This document shows positions 9,327 to 17,539 of a stretch of 39,307 nt of DNA, piece by piece (position 1 is the first letter of the stretch; each line of letters begins with the position of its first letter). The DNA lies in NCBI GenBank assembly GCA_012031875.1, contig JAAUSZ010000014.1, forward strand, positions 1 through 39,307. Direction: 5' to 3'. The DNA is from Desulfobacula sp. (lineage in GTDB: Bacteria; Desulfobacterota; Desulfobacteria; Desulfobacterales; Desulfobacteraceae). The notes under the pieces are model-generated. The model searched no databases. It saw nothing but the letters and a program-made list of their open reading frames with translations, and had not been told where the DNA came from. The position numbers and the translations under genes were made by a program.

Positions 9327-10469
9327 ATGTTTGCAAAAAAAATGTTTAAAACCCTTATGGCTTCCATCTTCTGTCTCACGGCAGTATCTGCGGCAGAAGC
9401 CCAGTTGGCATCACCAACCCTTTATTTCAACGGATACCTGGACTATGACGCTGATGCCCGGGTCTTTTCCGTCAACGCAACCATTACCGGACTTGAGGGT
9501 GTCACCGGGTTGACCCCGGGCCAAGGGATACAGTTTTCAGACACTGCTTCATCCCTTGACATCTCCGGCGTTCAGAATACTCCTCGAATCATGCTTTCCG
9601 GCAGTCTCAGCGGTCTTTCCTGGCTCCCGGGCTCAGATTTTTCCTCATCGGCCGATATCCTGGGGCTTGCCCTGCTCAGCAGCGGTATTGTGCTTACGGA
9701 CAGCCTGCTGTCAACGGATTTTACGGCACGGATCAACGGCCGGATGGTTTCAACTTCCCCCCCGTCACCGGTCCCTGTTCCCGCGGCCTGGCTGCTCCTG
9801 GGGTCCGGCCTTGTCCTGACGGCAGGAATCAGAAAACAGGCCAAAACCTCCAAAAAGCTCTTTGCATCTCTGATCCTGGGGCTGATGCTCCTGTTGCCCA
9901 TAAACGCCATGGCCTCCCTGTTTCTGTCTCCCTATCTGGATGTCCAGACCCTGGCTTCAGATGCGGGGGTATGGTTATCCGGAGACGAACTTACACTTAC
10001 AATGGACGCCACGGCCATTGCCCTTGGGGACCCCTATGGGCCGATTGATCCGGCCGATTTCATTTTAACGGCCACAAAAATTTCCGGCAATGATTATTAT
10101 TCCGGGACCCTGTCTGTCGGACCCGGCGGATCCTTGCTCTTCGCATCGTTCACAGACCTTTCCATCACGGTATACAGTTTTGGACTTTTATCCGGTTATG
10201 ATATCTACGCTGGCCTAACCTATACCGGCGGCCTGCTGGCCCAGGGCCTCAGTTCCGGCTTCCTTTTCGGATACACCGACAGCCTGTCCCAGGGTGACCT
10301 GTTTTCCCAGATTCACGAAATAACCCCGTTGTCGACAACCCCGGTTCCCCTGCCGTCGGCGCTGGTCTTCGTCTTTTCCGGCCTGGCAGGCCTTGCCGCC
10401 CTGAAAAAAGGGCCGGCCGGCCTAATCGAATCCTTATATCCGGTTAATCCTTTCAACACATTAAAGTAG
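9327..10469 (+). CDS. Tandem (fused) PEP-CTERM protein with two sorting tails and an internal signal peptide-like segment
   Basis: SP MFAKKMFKTLMASIFCLTAVSAAEA; first tail PSPVPVPAAWLLLGSGLVLTAGIRK; internal SP-like TSKKLFASLILGLMLLLPINAMAS; second tail TTPVPLPSALVFVFSGLAGLAALKK; extreme C-terminus (after LKK) may be a frame error. Confidence 0.75.
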   Translation: MFAKKMFKTLMASIFCLTAVSAAEAQLASPTLYFNGYLDYDADARVFSVNATITGLEGVTGLTPGQGIQFSDTASSLDISGVQNTPRIMLSGSLSGLSWLPGSDFSSSADILGLALLSSGIVLTDSLLSTDFTARINGRMVSTSPPSPVPVPAAWLLLGSGLVLTAGIRKQAKTSKKLFASLILGLMLLLPINAMASLFLSPYLDVQTLASDAGVWLSGDELTLTMDATAIALGDPYGPIDPADFILTATKISGNDYYSGTLSVGPGGSLLFASFTDLSITVYSFGLLSGYDIYAGLTYTGGLLAQGLSSGFLFGYTDSLSQGDLFSQIHEITPLSTTPVPLPSALVFVFSGLAGLAALKKGPAGLIESLYPVNPFNTLK

Positions 10470-10525
10470 TAATTTAGGGGCTGGTTTTTATATCAGCCCC
10501 TTTTCTTTGTCGAGCAGAGCGGCTG
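10421..10525 (+). repeat. Intergenic repeat, copy 1 (about 105 bp, full length)
   Basis: cctaatcgaatccttatatccggttaatcctttcaacacattaaagtagtaatttaggggctggtttttatatcagccccttttctttgtcgagcagagcggctg; closely matches 14318-14422 and the left part of 13488-13563. Confidence 0.9.
10477..10508 (+). terminator. Rho-independent terminator (inside repeat copy 1)
   Basis: GGGGCTG-gtttttatat-CAGCCCC followed by TTTTCTTT. Confidence 0.8.
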
Positions 10526-10550
10526 AGAATTTTAATAACGGCCGTATTCA

Positions 10551-11651
10551 ATGAATGTTCTATTACATGATGAATCAAAACTTCGCCGCTTTATTACGGG
10601 ATATATTCTTGTCGGTTTCGGGCTGTTCCTTTTCATGTATGTAAACCAGCAGAATCTGATTTCCAGGCCCGTGAACAGCTTCACGGCCCATAGCGTCAAG
10701 GTCCTGGCCGAAATATTCAATTACCCGGCAAGTGTGGATCAGGTCACCTATACCCGGGAAAGGGGAAACGATAAAATCTTGGTGCCCACCACCCTTTTGA
10801 TGGTGGGCCGGTACAAGGCCCGGGTCATCTTGGAATGTTCCGCCGTTCACGCAGGGATTCTGCTGGTCACCTTCATTCTGGCCTATCCTGCCCCCGGGTC
10901 CCGGAAAATCTATGGGATGCTTTTTCTGGTTCCCTGCCTGGTGGCGTTCAACTCCATCCGGATTTTCATCCTGATGCTGCTGGGCCATTATTTCGGCCAG
11001 TCCAGCACCGTCTTTCATATATTCCATATCTATGTCATGCAGGTATTGATCATCGCCCTGGTTCTGGTTCTGGCCCTGGTATGGCTGCGCAGGTGCGAAC
11101 TTGGTAAGGCCGATTACCCTGTATGGTTTTTTTTGAAGTTCCTGGTCGTTTCCGCAGGGCTGGTGGTGTTGTGGTTTGGCCTGAGAAACAGGTGGGGTCC
11201 CTATTCAGAAATCATGGAGCGCTTTATTTTTCCGTTTTTGACCTTTGGCGCGCTGGTGCTGTCCGGTTCAACATTCACTCTCCGCAACAGCCGCAGGGAC
11301 ATTGTCATGGGGTTCGGGGTGATGCTCGGGTTTCTGATCCTCGGCCAGGCCGCCAGTTTCACATATGAGCATTTTCATTCTTCATCGGCAGAGCTTTTGT
11401 TTGTCATGATGAATTCAGCACTCAAATATATCCTTCCCTTTGGGTTGTTTTTTTTCCTGATACGGAAAAGCCTCTTTGTCCGGACCGACCCTTCCGGGAA
11501 ACAGGTCTTTGGCTGTCCTCTCTGCGGCAAGCAAGATATTCGGAATCTGAGAGCCCATGCCCAGGCAAGGCATAATACGGAGCTTCTACAAGAAAATGAG
11601 AGGCTTATGAGTGCCATCAAACTGATTGAAGACAGCCTGAAGGTGAAATAA
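10551..11651 (+). CDS. Exosortase/archaeosortase-family transmembrane cysteine transpeptidase with C-terminal C2H2-like segment
   Basis: Multi-TM; VILECSAVHAGILL (Cys), PCLVAFNSIRIFILMLLGH (Arg), VFHIFHIYVMQ (His) match the exosortase Cys-Arg-His arrangement; tail FGCPLCGKQDIRNLRAHAQARHNTE. Confidence 0.8.
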   Translation: MNVLLHDESKLRRFITGYILVGFGLFLFMYVNQQNLISRPVNSFTAHSVKVLAEIFNYPASVDQVTYTRERGNDKILVPTTLLMVGRYKARVILECSAVHAGILLVTFILAYPAPGSRKIYGMLFLVPCLVAFNSIRIFILMLLGHYFGQSSTVFHIFHIYVMQVLIIALVLVLALVWLRRCELGKADYPVWFFLKFLVVSAGLVVLWFGLRNRWGPYSEIMERFIFPFLTFGALVLSGSTFTLRNSRRDIVMGFGVMLGFLILGQAASFTYEHFHSSSAELLFVMMNSALKYILPFGLFFFLIRKSLFVRTDPSGKQVFGCPLCGKQDIRNLRAHAQARHNTELLQENERLMSAIKLIEDSLKVK

Positions 11652-11653
11652 CC

Positions 11654-13492
11654 ATGCTTTGTGTGCAACAAATGCTCAAGTCCTTCACCGCCCTGATTCT
11701 GTTGTTTTTTCTATTCACCGGACCCGGCATGGCCGGCTCGGATTTGCCTGTTTTTGACCCTCGCCCGAAAGACCCGTCCGGACCTGATGCTGCTAAAACC
11801 GGCCGGTATATCATTCACCTGAAAACACCTTCCGGTGAGCGTGAGCTGAAAGCCTTCGGCACCCAGGCCCTTCGAAAGGCACAGAAAGAAGCGGTCCGGA
11901 CCCTCCAGGACCGGTTCATCGAAAAAATCAGCCCGAACAAGGTCATCATCAAGCGCCGGTTTGACTATACCCGGTCCCTTGCCGTGGAAGCCTCGGCCGA
12001 AGCCGTTAAGACCCTGGAAAAAATGAATGAAGTGGATTTTGTGGAGCCGGACTATCCCTTCCAGATTCATACGGCCCAGGGCATCCCCCTGATGAATGCC
12101 CCGGCGGTCCGTTCCGTGTATGCGGGACAGGGGGTATCCATTGCCGTCCTGGACACGGGCATTGATTATACCCATGCTGCCCTGGGAGGGTCGGGATTTC
12201 CCAATGCCAAGGTCATCGGCGGATATGATTTCGGCGACGATGACGCCGATCCCATGGATACCCAGGGCCACGGCACGAGCTGCGCCGGCATTGCTGCCGG
12301 GGATGCGGCCGGAACCGGGAATTATATGGGCGGGGTGGCAAAAGACGCCCGGCTCTATGCCCTGAAGGTGACTCAGGGCAGCACCGGCACCGCCTACAAT
12401 TCAGATATTATTGGCGGCATGGAATGGTGTATCGACCATGCAGAGGATAACCCGGCCTATCCCATCAAAATCATCAGCATCAGTCTGGGCGGCGGCAAAT
12501 ACAGCACGGTCTGCGATTCGGCATTTTCATCCTTTGCCCGGACCGCAGCCATAGCCTTATCCGCCGGAATTACCCTCTTCGCCTCCTCGGGCAATGACGG
12601 ATACTGCGGCAGCCTTGCCTCTCCTGCCTGTGTCTCCCCTATTATCTCCGTTGGAGCAGTGTTTGACGCCAATATCGGCGGCGTCGGATTCTGTGTGTCC
12701 CCGGATTCCTGCGCCCCGAACCAGGGAACCCACGCATCCTGCGGCACCGACCCGGTGGCCTGGGTCTATAGCCCCGCAGCCGATATGGTGGCCCCCTATA
12801 CCAATATTGCAACCTTCCTGGACATCCTGGCGCCCAGCCATAATGCCACAGCTCCCCATGCGGGAGGGGGCTATGTCGCCGCCTTCGGCGGAACATCTGC
12901 GGCCTGCCCCTATGCCGCCGGGGCCGCCGCATGCCTCCAGAGCGCCGTCCACACCGCCCATGGCTATTTTCTAACCCCCGAACAGGTCAGGGAGGAAATG
13001 ACGGTCTCCGGCACAATGATCCAATACACCGGGACTGGTTTTTCAATGGATAAGCCCCGGATCAATCTGGGTGAAATGGACATGGATTCCGACGGGCTGC
13101 CCTCGGCCTGGGAGATTCAGTATTACGGCTCCATTGAAACACCGGTGGACACCGACACGGATGCCGACGGCCTCACGGCGCTCGAAGAATATCAGAACCA
13201 TACCGACCCCACGGATGGGGATACGGATAATGACGGCATGCCGGACGGATGGGAAGTCGCCCATGGCCTTGATCCCCTGACCCATGATGCCGACGGTGAT
13301 CCGGACGGGGACAATTACACCAATATACAAGAATATCTGGCGATGACGGACCCCGGGGAAAAGAACTCCTATCCCCTGCCGGTTCCCGCGGGCCGGCCTT
13401 TTTTAACGGGCCTGGCCTTTCTGGCCTTGGCCGGTCTCGGAATGAGAGCCATCCGGAAGGCAAAAGGCAGAACAAAGGATCGCCCAGCCTAA
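11654..13492 (+). CDS. S8 (subtilisin-like) serine peptidase with I9-like propeptide, Ca-binding-type Asp-rich repeats and C-terminal sorting tail
   Basis: AVLDTGIDYTHAALGG (Asp), GHGTSCAGIAAG (His), GGTSAACPYAAGAAA (Ser); DMDSDGLPSAWEIQYYG...DTDADGLTALEEYQNHTDPTDGDTDNDGMPDGWE; C-term YPLPVPAGRPFLTGLAFLALAGLGMRAIRKAKGR. Confidence 0.93.
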   Translation: MLCVQQMLKSFTALILLFFLFTGPGMAGSDLPVFDPRPKDPSGPDAAKTGRYIIHLKTPSGERELKAFGTQALRKAQKEAVRTLQDRFIEKISPNKVIIKRRFDYTRSLAVEASAEAVKTLEKMNEVDFVEPDYPFQIHTAQGIPLMNAPAVRSVYAGQGVSIAVLDTGIDYTHAALGGSGFPNAKVIGGYDFGDDDADPMDTQGHGTSCAGIAAGDAAGTGNYMGGVAKDARLYALKVTQGSTGTAYNSDIIGGMEWCIDHAEDNPAYPIKIISISLGGGKYSTVCDSAFSSFARTAAIALSAGITLFASSGNDGYCGSLASPACVSPIISVGAVFDANIGGVGFCVSPDSCAPNQGTHASCGTDPVAWVYSPAADMVAPYTNIATFLDILAPSHNATAPHAGGGYVAAFGGTSAACPYAAGAAACLQSAVHTAHGYFLTPEQVREEMTVSGTMIQYTGTGFSMDKPRINLGEMDMDSDGLPSAWEIQYYGSIETPVDTDTDADGLTALEEYQNHTDPTDGDTDNDGMPDGWEVAHGLDPLTHDADGDPDGDNYTNIQEYLAMTDPGEKNSYPLPVPAGRPFLTGLAFLALAGLGMRAIRKAKGRTKDRPA

Positions 13493-13563
13493 TCGAATCC
13501 TCATATCCGGTTAATCATTTCAACACATAAAAGTAATAATTCAGGAGCTGTTGTCGAAAAGCA
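13488..13563 (+). repeat. Intergenic repeat, copy 2 (terminator arm deleted)
   Basis: cctaatcgaatcctcatatccggttaatcatttcaacacataaaagtaataattcaggagctg then ttgtcgaaaag; matches copies 1 and 3 but lacks the hairpin 3' arm and poly-T. Confidence 0.85.
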
Positions 13564-13628
13564 TGGGCATGGAAGGCTTGACAAAAAGATGAAAATATCG
13601 CATTTTGATGTGTATAAGGAGGTGTATG

Positions 13629-13829
13629 ATGAGAACCAATATAGTGCTTGATGATTCCCTTGTAAATGAAGCAATATTATTAAGTGGTGTAAAAACCAAA
13701 AAAGATGTTATCTCTCTTGCATTACAGGAATTTGTTATGTCCAGAAAGCGACTCAATCTGCTTAAATTGGCCGGTAAAATTAAATTCCGGGAAGATTATG
13801 ATTACAAATCCTGCCGGGAAGGCAAATGA
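13629..13829 (+). CDS. vapB: VapB-type antitoxin
   Basis: MRTNIVLDDSLVNEAILLSGVKTKKDVISLALQEFVMSRKRLNLLKLAGKIKFREDYDYK; overlaps downstream PIN-domain toxin. Confidence 0.85.
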   Translation: MRTNIVLDDSLVNEAILLSGVKTKKDVISLALQEFVMSRKRLNLLKLAGKIKFREDYDYKSCREGK

Positions 13830-14229
13830 TTCTTGTTGACACATCGATCTTGGTAGATTTTTTTAAGGGCACTAAAAATGACCCTGTTTCCTGTTTTTTA
13901 GACATTCTCAAAAAGAAAATCCCCTTTGGAATAACATCTGTAATTTATCAGGAACTTCTTCAGGGAGCGAAAACCAAAAAAGAGTACCTGCTTTTAAATG
14001 AATATCTCAGTTGCCAACTTTTTTTCATCCCAAAGATACAGTGGCTTCTTACGAAAAGGCGGCCATGATCTATTTTGTCTGTCGAAAAAAGGGAATTACC
14101 ATTCGAAGTACAATCGATTGCCTAATCGCTCAGATAGCGATTGAACATAATTTATATCTTCTTCATAATGACAAAGATTTTGAACAGATGGCTCCTATTG
14201 TCGGGCTTGAGTTATATCCTCTTGGATGA
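13826..14229 (+). CDS. vapC: VapC-type PIN-domain toxin (one frameshift at ~14020)
   Basis: MILVDTSILVDFFKGTKND...ITSVIYQELLQGAKTKKEY; adding one T to the 7-T run continues as FFHPKDTVASYEKAAMIYFVCRKKGITIRSTIDCLIAQIAIEHNLYLLHNDKDFEQMAPIVGLELY. Confidence 0.88.
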
Positions 14230-14258
14230 AATCCGGAATCTTACCTGGAAAGAGCAGA

Positions 14259-14281
14259 CTAAAGGGGCTTAAATAAAAAAA
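14259..14281 (+). repeat. 23-bp direct repeat, copy A (downstream of vapC)
   Basis: ctaaaggggcttaaataaaaaaa; one mismatch to 16900-16922. Confidence 0.7.
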
Positions 14282-14317
14282 ACCTCCATGAAATACTGCA
14301 ACCTGATCCCGGGAGGT

Positions 14318-14422
14318 CCTAATCTAATCCTCATATCCGGTTAATCATTTCAACATATTAAAGTAATAATTTAGGGGCTGGTTTTGATATCAGCCCCTTT
14401 TCTTTGTCGAGCAGAACGGCTG
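14318..14422 (+). repeat. Intergenic repeat, copy 3 (about 105 bp, full length)
   Basis: cctaatctaatcctcatatccggttaatcatttcaacatattaaagtaataatttaggggctggttttgatatcagccccttttctttgtcgagcagaacggctg. Confidence 0.9.
14374..14405 (+). terminator. Rho-independent terminator (inside repeat copy 3)
   Basis: GGGGCTG-gttttgatat-CAGCCCC followed by TTTTCTTT. Confidence 0.8.
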
Positions 14423-14503
14423 TGAAGCTAAGTTGCGCTCCCCACGGTAACCCATGTAACCGACAGGGCGGAGCTGTCTTTATTGCCTGAAACCGCAGCA
14501 CCT

Positions 14504-16195
14504 ATGAATTCGACCCCCCTAATAAATCTCCTGGTATCCGAAGAACGGCAGGCCCTGCTCAAAAGCCTGGCCCCAGCCATGCCGGATATCATCCTGAACG
14601 ACCGGCAGCTCTGTGATTTCGAACTCCTGGCAACGGGGGTGTTTTCACCGTTAAAAGGATTCATGAAACAGATGGATTATGAATCGGTCCTGGACCGCAT
14701 GCGCCTTGAATCCGGTGAACTCTGGCCCCTTCCCGTCTGCCTCGATATCCCGGAAAACCTGGCCTCAACCCTTGAAACGGGCCAGTCGGTCACCCTGAGG
14801 GACCCGGAAGGCTTTCTGCTGGGCATTATGGCCATCGAAGACATCTGGCCCCTGGACAGGGAAAAGGAGGCCCGGGCCGCCTATAACACCCTGGACCCGC
14901 TGCATCCGGGCGTGGACTATCTTTACAACAAATCCGGCCGGTTCTATATCGGCGGAGACATCCAGGCCTTAAGCCTTCCCATCCATTCTGATTTCAAGCA
15001 GATCCGCAACACCCCGGCCGAGGTCCGGAAAACCTTTGAGAAACTCGGCTGGAAACGCGTTGTCGGGTTCCAGACCCGCCAGCCCATCCACCGGCCCCAG
15101 TTTGAAATGACCCTCTTGGCCATGCAGCAGGCAAAGGCCAACCTGCTCCTGCTCCCCGTGGCCGGGTCACCAAACCCGGAGACTTTGACCATTTCACCCG
15201 CATGAGATGTTACCAGAAGGTCGCGGCCCATTACCCGCCGGACTCCCATGTCCTCAACCTCCTGCCCCTGGCCATGAGGATGGCGGGCCCCAGGGAGGCG
15301 GTCCTCCACATGATCATCGGGAAAAATTTCGGCTGCACCCATTTTGTCATCGGCCATGACCATGCCTCCCCCGGAAACGACAGCAAAAACAAACCCTTCT
15401 ATCCCTATGATGAGGCCACCCGCCTGGCCCAAACCGCTGCGGAAGAGCTGGGAATCGGCGTCATCACCTTTGAAGAAATGGTTTACCTCCCCTTTGAAGG
15501 CGAATACAGAATCGCCGGCGAAGCGCCAGAAGGCACCACCACCATCTCTTTTAACGGCAGTGATATCCAGAAAAGGATCAGGGCCGGAAAGAAGGTGCCG
15601 GACTGGGCCACCTTCCCGGAAGTGGTGGAAGAACTGCCGGAAATCCTGCCCCCCCGCCCCCCAAAACAGGGATTTACCGTTTTCTGCACCGGACTGTCCG
15701 GAGCCGGTAAATCCACCATTGCCAAAATCCTGTACGCCAAATTTCTGGAGCTGGGCACAAGGCCCGTATCCCTCCTGGACGGGGATATCGTCAGGCGGAA
15801 CCTGTCTTCTGAACTGAATTTTTCTAAGGAACACCGGGATATCAATGTCAAGCGCATCGGATTTGTGGCCTCGGAAATCACAAAAACCGGGGCATAGCCA
15901 TCTGCGCCCCCATTGCCCCCTATGAAAAACCAGGACCGCCATCCGCAGATCCATCGAAGCCTACGGCGGCTTTTTCGAAATCCATGTCTCCACCCCCCTT
16001 GCCGAATGTGAAAAACGGGACAGAAAAGGCATGTATGCAAAGGCCCGGGCCGGCCTCCTGAAAGGCTTCACCGGCGTGGACGACCCCTATGAAGCCCCCT
16101 CAAACCCGGAACTGAGAATCGACACCACAGCCCTGACCCCAGACGAAGCAGCCCAGGAAGTCCTGGTCCTGCTCAGCCGGAAGGGGTATATATAA
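14504..16195 (+). CDS. Bifunctional sulfate adenylyltransferase/adenylylsulfate kinase (three frameshifts: ~15170, ~15885, ~15925)
   Basis: ATP sulfurylase: GFMKQMDYESVL, VVGFQTRQPIHRPQFEM, GCTHFVIGHDHASPGNDSK; APS kinase P-loop FCTGLSGAGKSTIAKILYAKF, LLDGDIVRRNLSSELNFSKEHRDINVKRIGFVASEI; then RTAIRRSIEAYGGFFEIHVSTPLAECEKRDRKGMYAKARAGLLKGFTGVDDPYEAP. Confidence 0.92.
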
Positions 16196-16242
16196 ATTGG
16201 CCTGTTTATTGCCCCTAACCACGCTGAACCATTAATTCCCGG

Positions 16243-16270
16243 TTGAAATTCTCGGAAGCTGTGTTAAACT
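16243..16270 (+). promoter_or_regulatory. Possible promoter for the RelBE-type module
   Basis: TTGAAA (16243-16248), 16-nt spacer, TAAACT (16265-16270). Confidence 0.35.
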
Positions 16271-16330
16271 TCATTTTACAGACAATTCGGAAAAAACTTG
16301 TGCAAATAAACATAAGGATGGAGATTTATA

Positions 16331-16543
16331 ATGGAAACACAATTTGTGACAGATGAAAAAGGTATCAAAACAGCCGCAATTGTCCCTCTTGAAGAATGGG
16401 AACGAATGGAGAAAGCAAAAGGTCTTCTTGAGCATGTCTACCTTGCCGGTATTATTGAAGACCGTAAAACAACCACACAAAGTATTAGCCTTGATGAATT
16501 GCTGAACGAAGAAGGGCTAACCCGTGCCGATCTGGAAAATTGA
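16331..16543 (+). CDS. RelB/Phd-like antitoxin
   Basis: METQFVTDEKGIKTAAIVPLEEWERMEKAKGLLEHVYLAGIIEDRKTT; overlaps RelE-type toxin ORF. Confidence 0.75.
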   Translation: METQFVTDEKGIKTAAIVPLEEWERMEKAKGLLEHVYLAGIIEDRKTTTQSISLDELLNEEGLTRADLEN

Positions 16544-16832
16544 GTTAATACCAGAAGCCCGTGCCGACTTTAAAGAGCTGGACGGTAGTGTTAAAAAACA
16601 AGTCTTGAAGCAGCTTATCAAGTTGGAACGAAATCCAAACTGCGGTTCTGCCCTTGGCAACAAGGCCGGCATCAACCTTGAAGGATATTTCAAACTGTAT
16701 GCGGTCAGGAAGCAAATCAGAATTGTTTATCATAGAAAAGGTCAACTCATTAAAATTATTGCCATTGATAAACGAGAAGATATGGAAGTCTATCGCATAG
16801 CGTTGAAGAGAATTTCGGCAATAAAATGTTAA
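16524..16832 (+). CDS. RelE/ParE-family toxin
   Basis: WKIELIPEARADFKELDGSVKKQVLKQLIKLERNPNCGSALGNKAGINLEGYFKLYAVRKQIRIVYHRKGQLIKIIAIDKREDMEVYRIA. Confidence 0.88.
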   Translation: MPIWKIELIPEARADFKELDGSVKKQVLKQLIKLERNPNCGSALGNKAGINLEGYFKLYAVRKQIRIVYHRKGQLIKIIAIDKREDMEVYRIALKRISAIKC

Positions 16833-16899
16833 AAGCAACCATGACAACCTCATATCAAAAAGGCAAAACCCCGGCATCGGCCCGGCATCCCGTTAGCGT

Positions 16900-16922
16900 C
16901 TAAAGGGGCATAAATAAAAAAA
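16900..16922 (+). repeat. 23-bp direct repeat, copy B (downstream of relE-type gene)
   Basis: ctaaaggggcataaataaaaaaa; one mismatch to 14259-14281. Confidence 0.7.
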
Positions 16923-16958
16923 TACGTTCTGATCGTCGCGGTCCTGGCGGCCGGCCTT

Positions 16959-17519
16959 ATGGCTCTCTACCCGGCAGCCGCAGCCTGGCTGGAGTATACT
17001 GAACCGCCGGCGCCCTCCGATGCCGTTGTCCTGTTCGTGGGCCCGGATTACACCGAGCGGAAAAAAGAAGCCTTCCAGCTCCTGGAAGAAGGGTATGCGG
17101 CCCGGATTCTCATCCCGGCCCGGAACATCATCCTCACCAAAGCCGACCCCAAAACACAGGACACGGAATTTTACCTCCCGGTCCAACCGGGCTGGAGCCG
17201 GTACCCGGACTACTATGAAAACACCCACGTGGAACTCCTGGAAGCCAAAAAAATGATGGATGCCGCAGGCCACACCGCTGCCCTCCTGGTCAGCTCACCC
17301 TTTCACATGAGGCGGATCAGCCTGATTTCAAAAACGGTTTTCCCGGACGAAAAATACCAACTGACCTTCCGGGGCAGCCGCTATGTCCGGACCGTCGGCT
17401 TTTTCTCCCTTTTCCAGCCGCTAAAGACGCAACAGGTTTTCAAAGAATATCTCAAGATCTCCGGCTTTTGCCTGTACCGCCTCTATGAACGGGCAAAGCC
17501 CTCTGCAATGGAAACATAA
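16959..17519 (+). CDS. DUF218/YdcF-SanA-like protein (start uncertain, coding signal extends upstream to ~16914)
   Basis: [39 protein letters not shown]...[40 protein letters not shown]218-type core. Confidence 0.7.
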   Translation: MALYPAAAAWLEYTEPPAPSDAVVLFVGPDYTERKKEAFQLLEEGYAARILIPARNIILTKADPKTQDTEFYLPVQPGWSRYPDYYENTHVELLEAKKMMDAAGHTAALLVSSPFHMRRISLISKTVFPDEKYQLTFRGSRYVRTVGFFSLFQPLKTQQVFKEYLKISGFCLYRLYERAKPSAMET

Positions 17520-17539
17520 ATCCAACAAATGGAACCGTT

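Noticed and set aside
10421-14422. Integron attC-like sites as explanation of the three-copy repeat
   Set aside because: No matching RYYYAAC/GTTRRRY core pair or long imperfect palindrome; the palindromic part is an ordinary terminator hairpin, and no integrase is in the window.
14944-15954. 336-aa minus-strand ORF
   Set aside because: Antisense to ATP sulfurylase/APS kinase coding sequence; shadow ORF.
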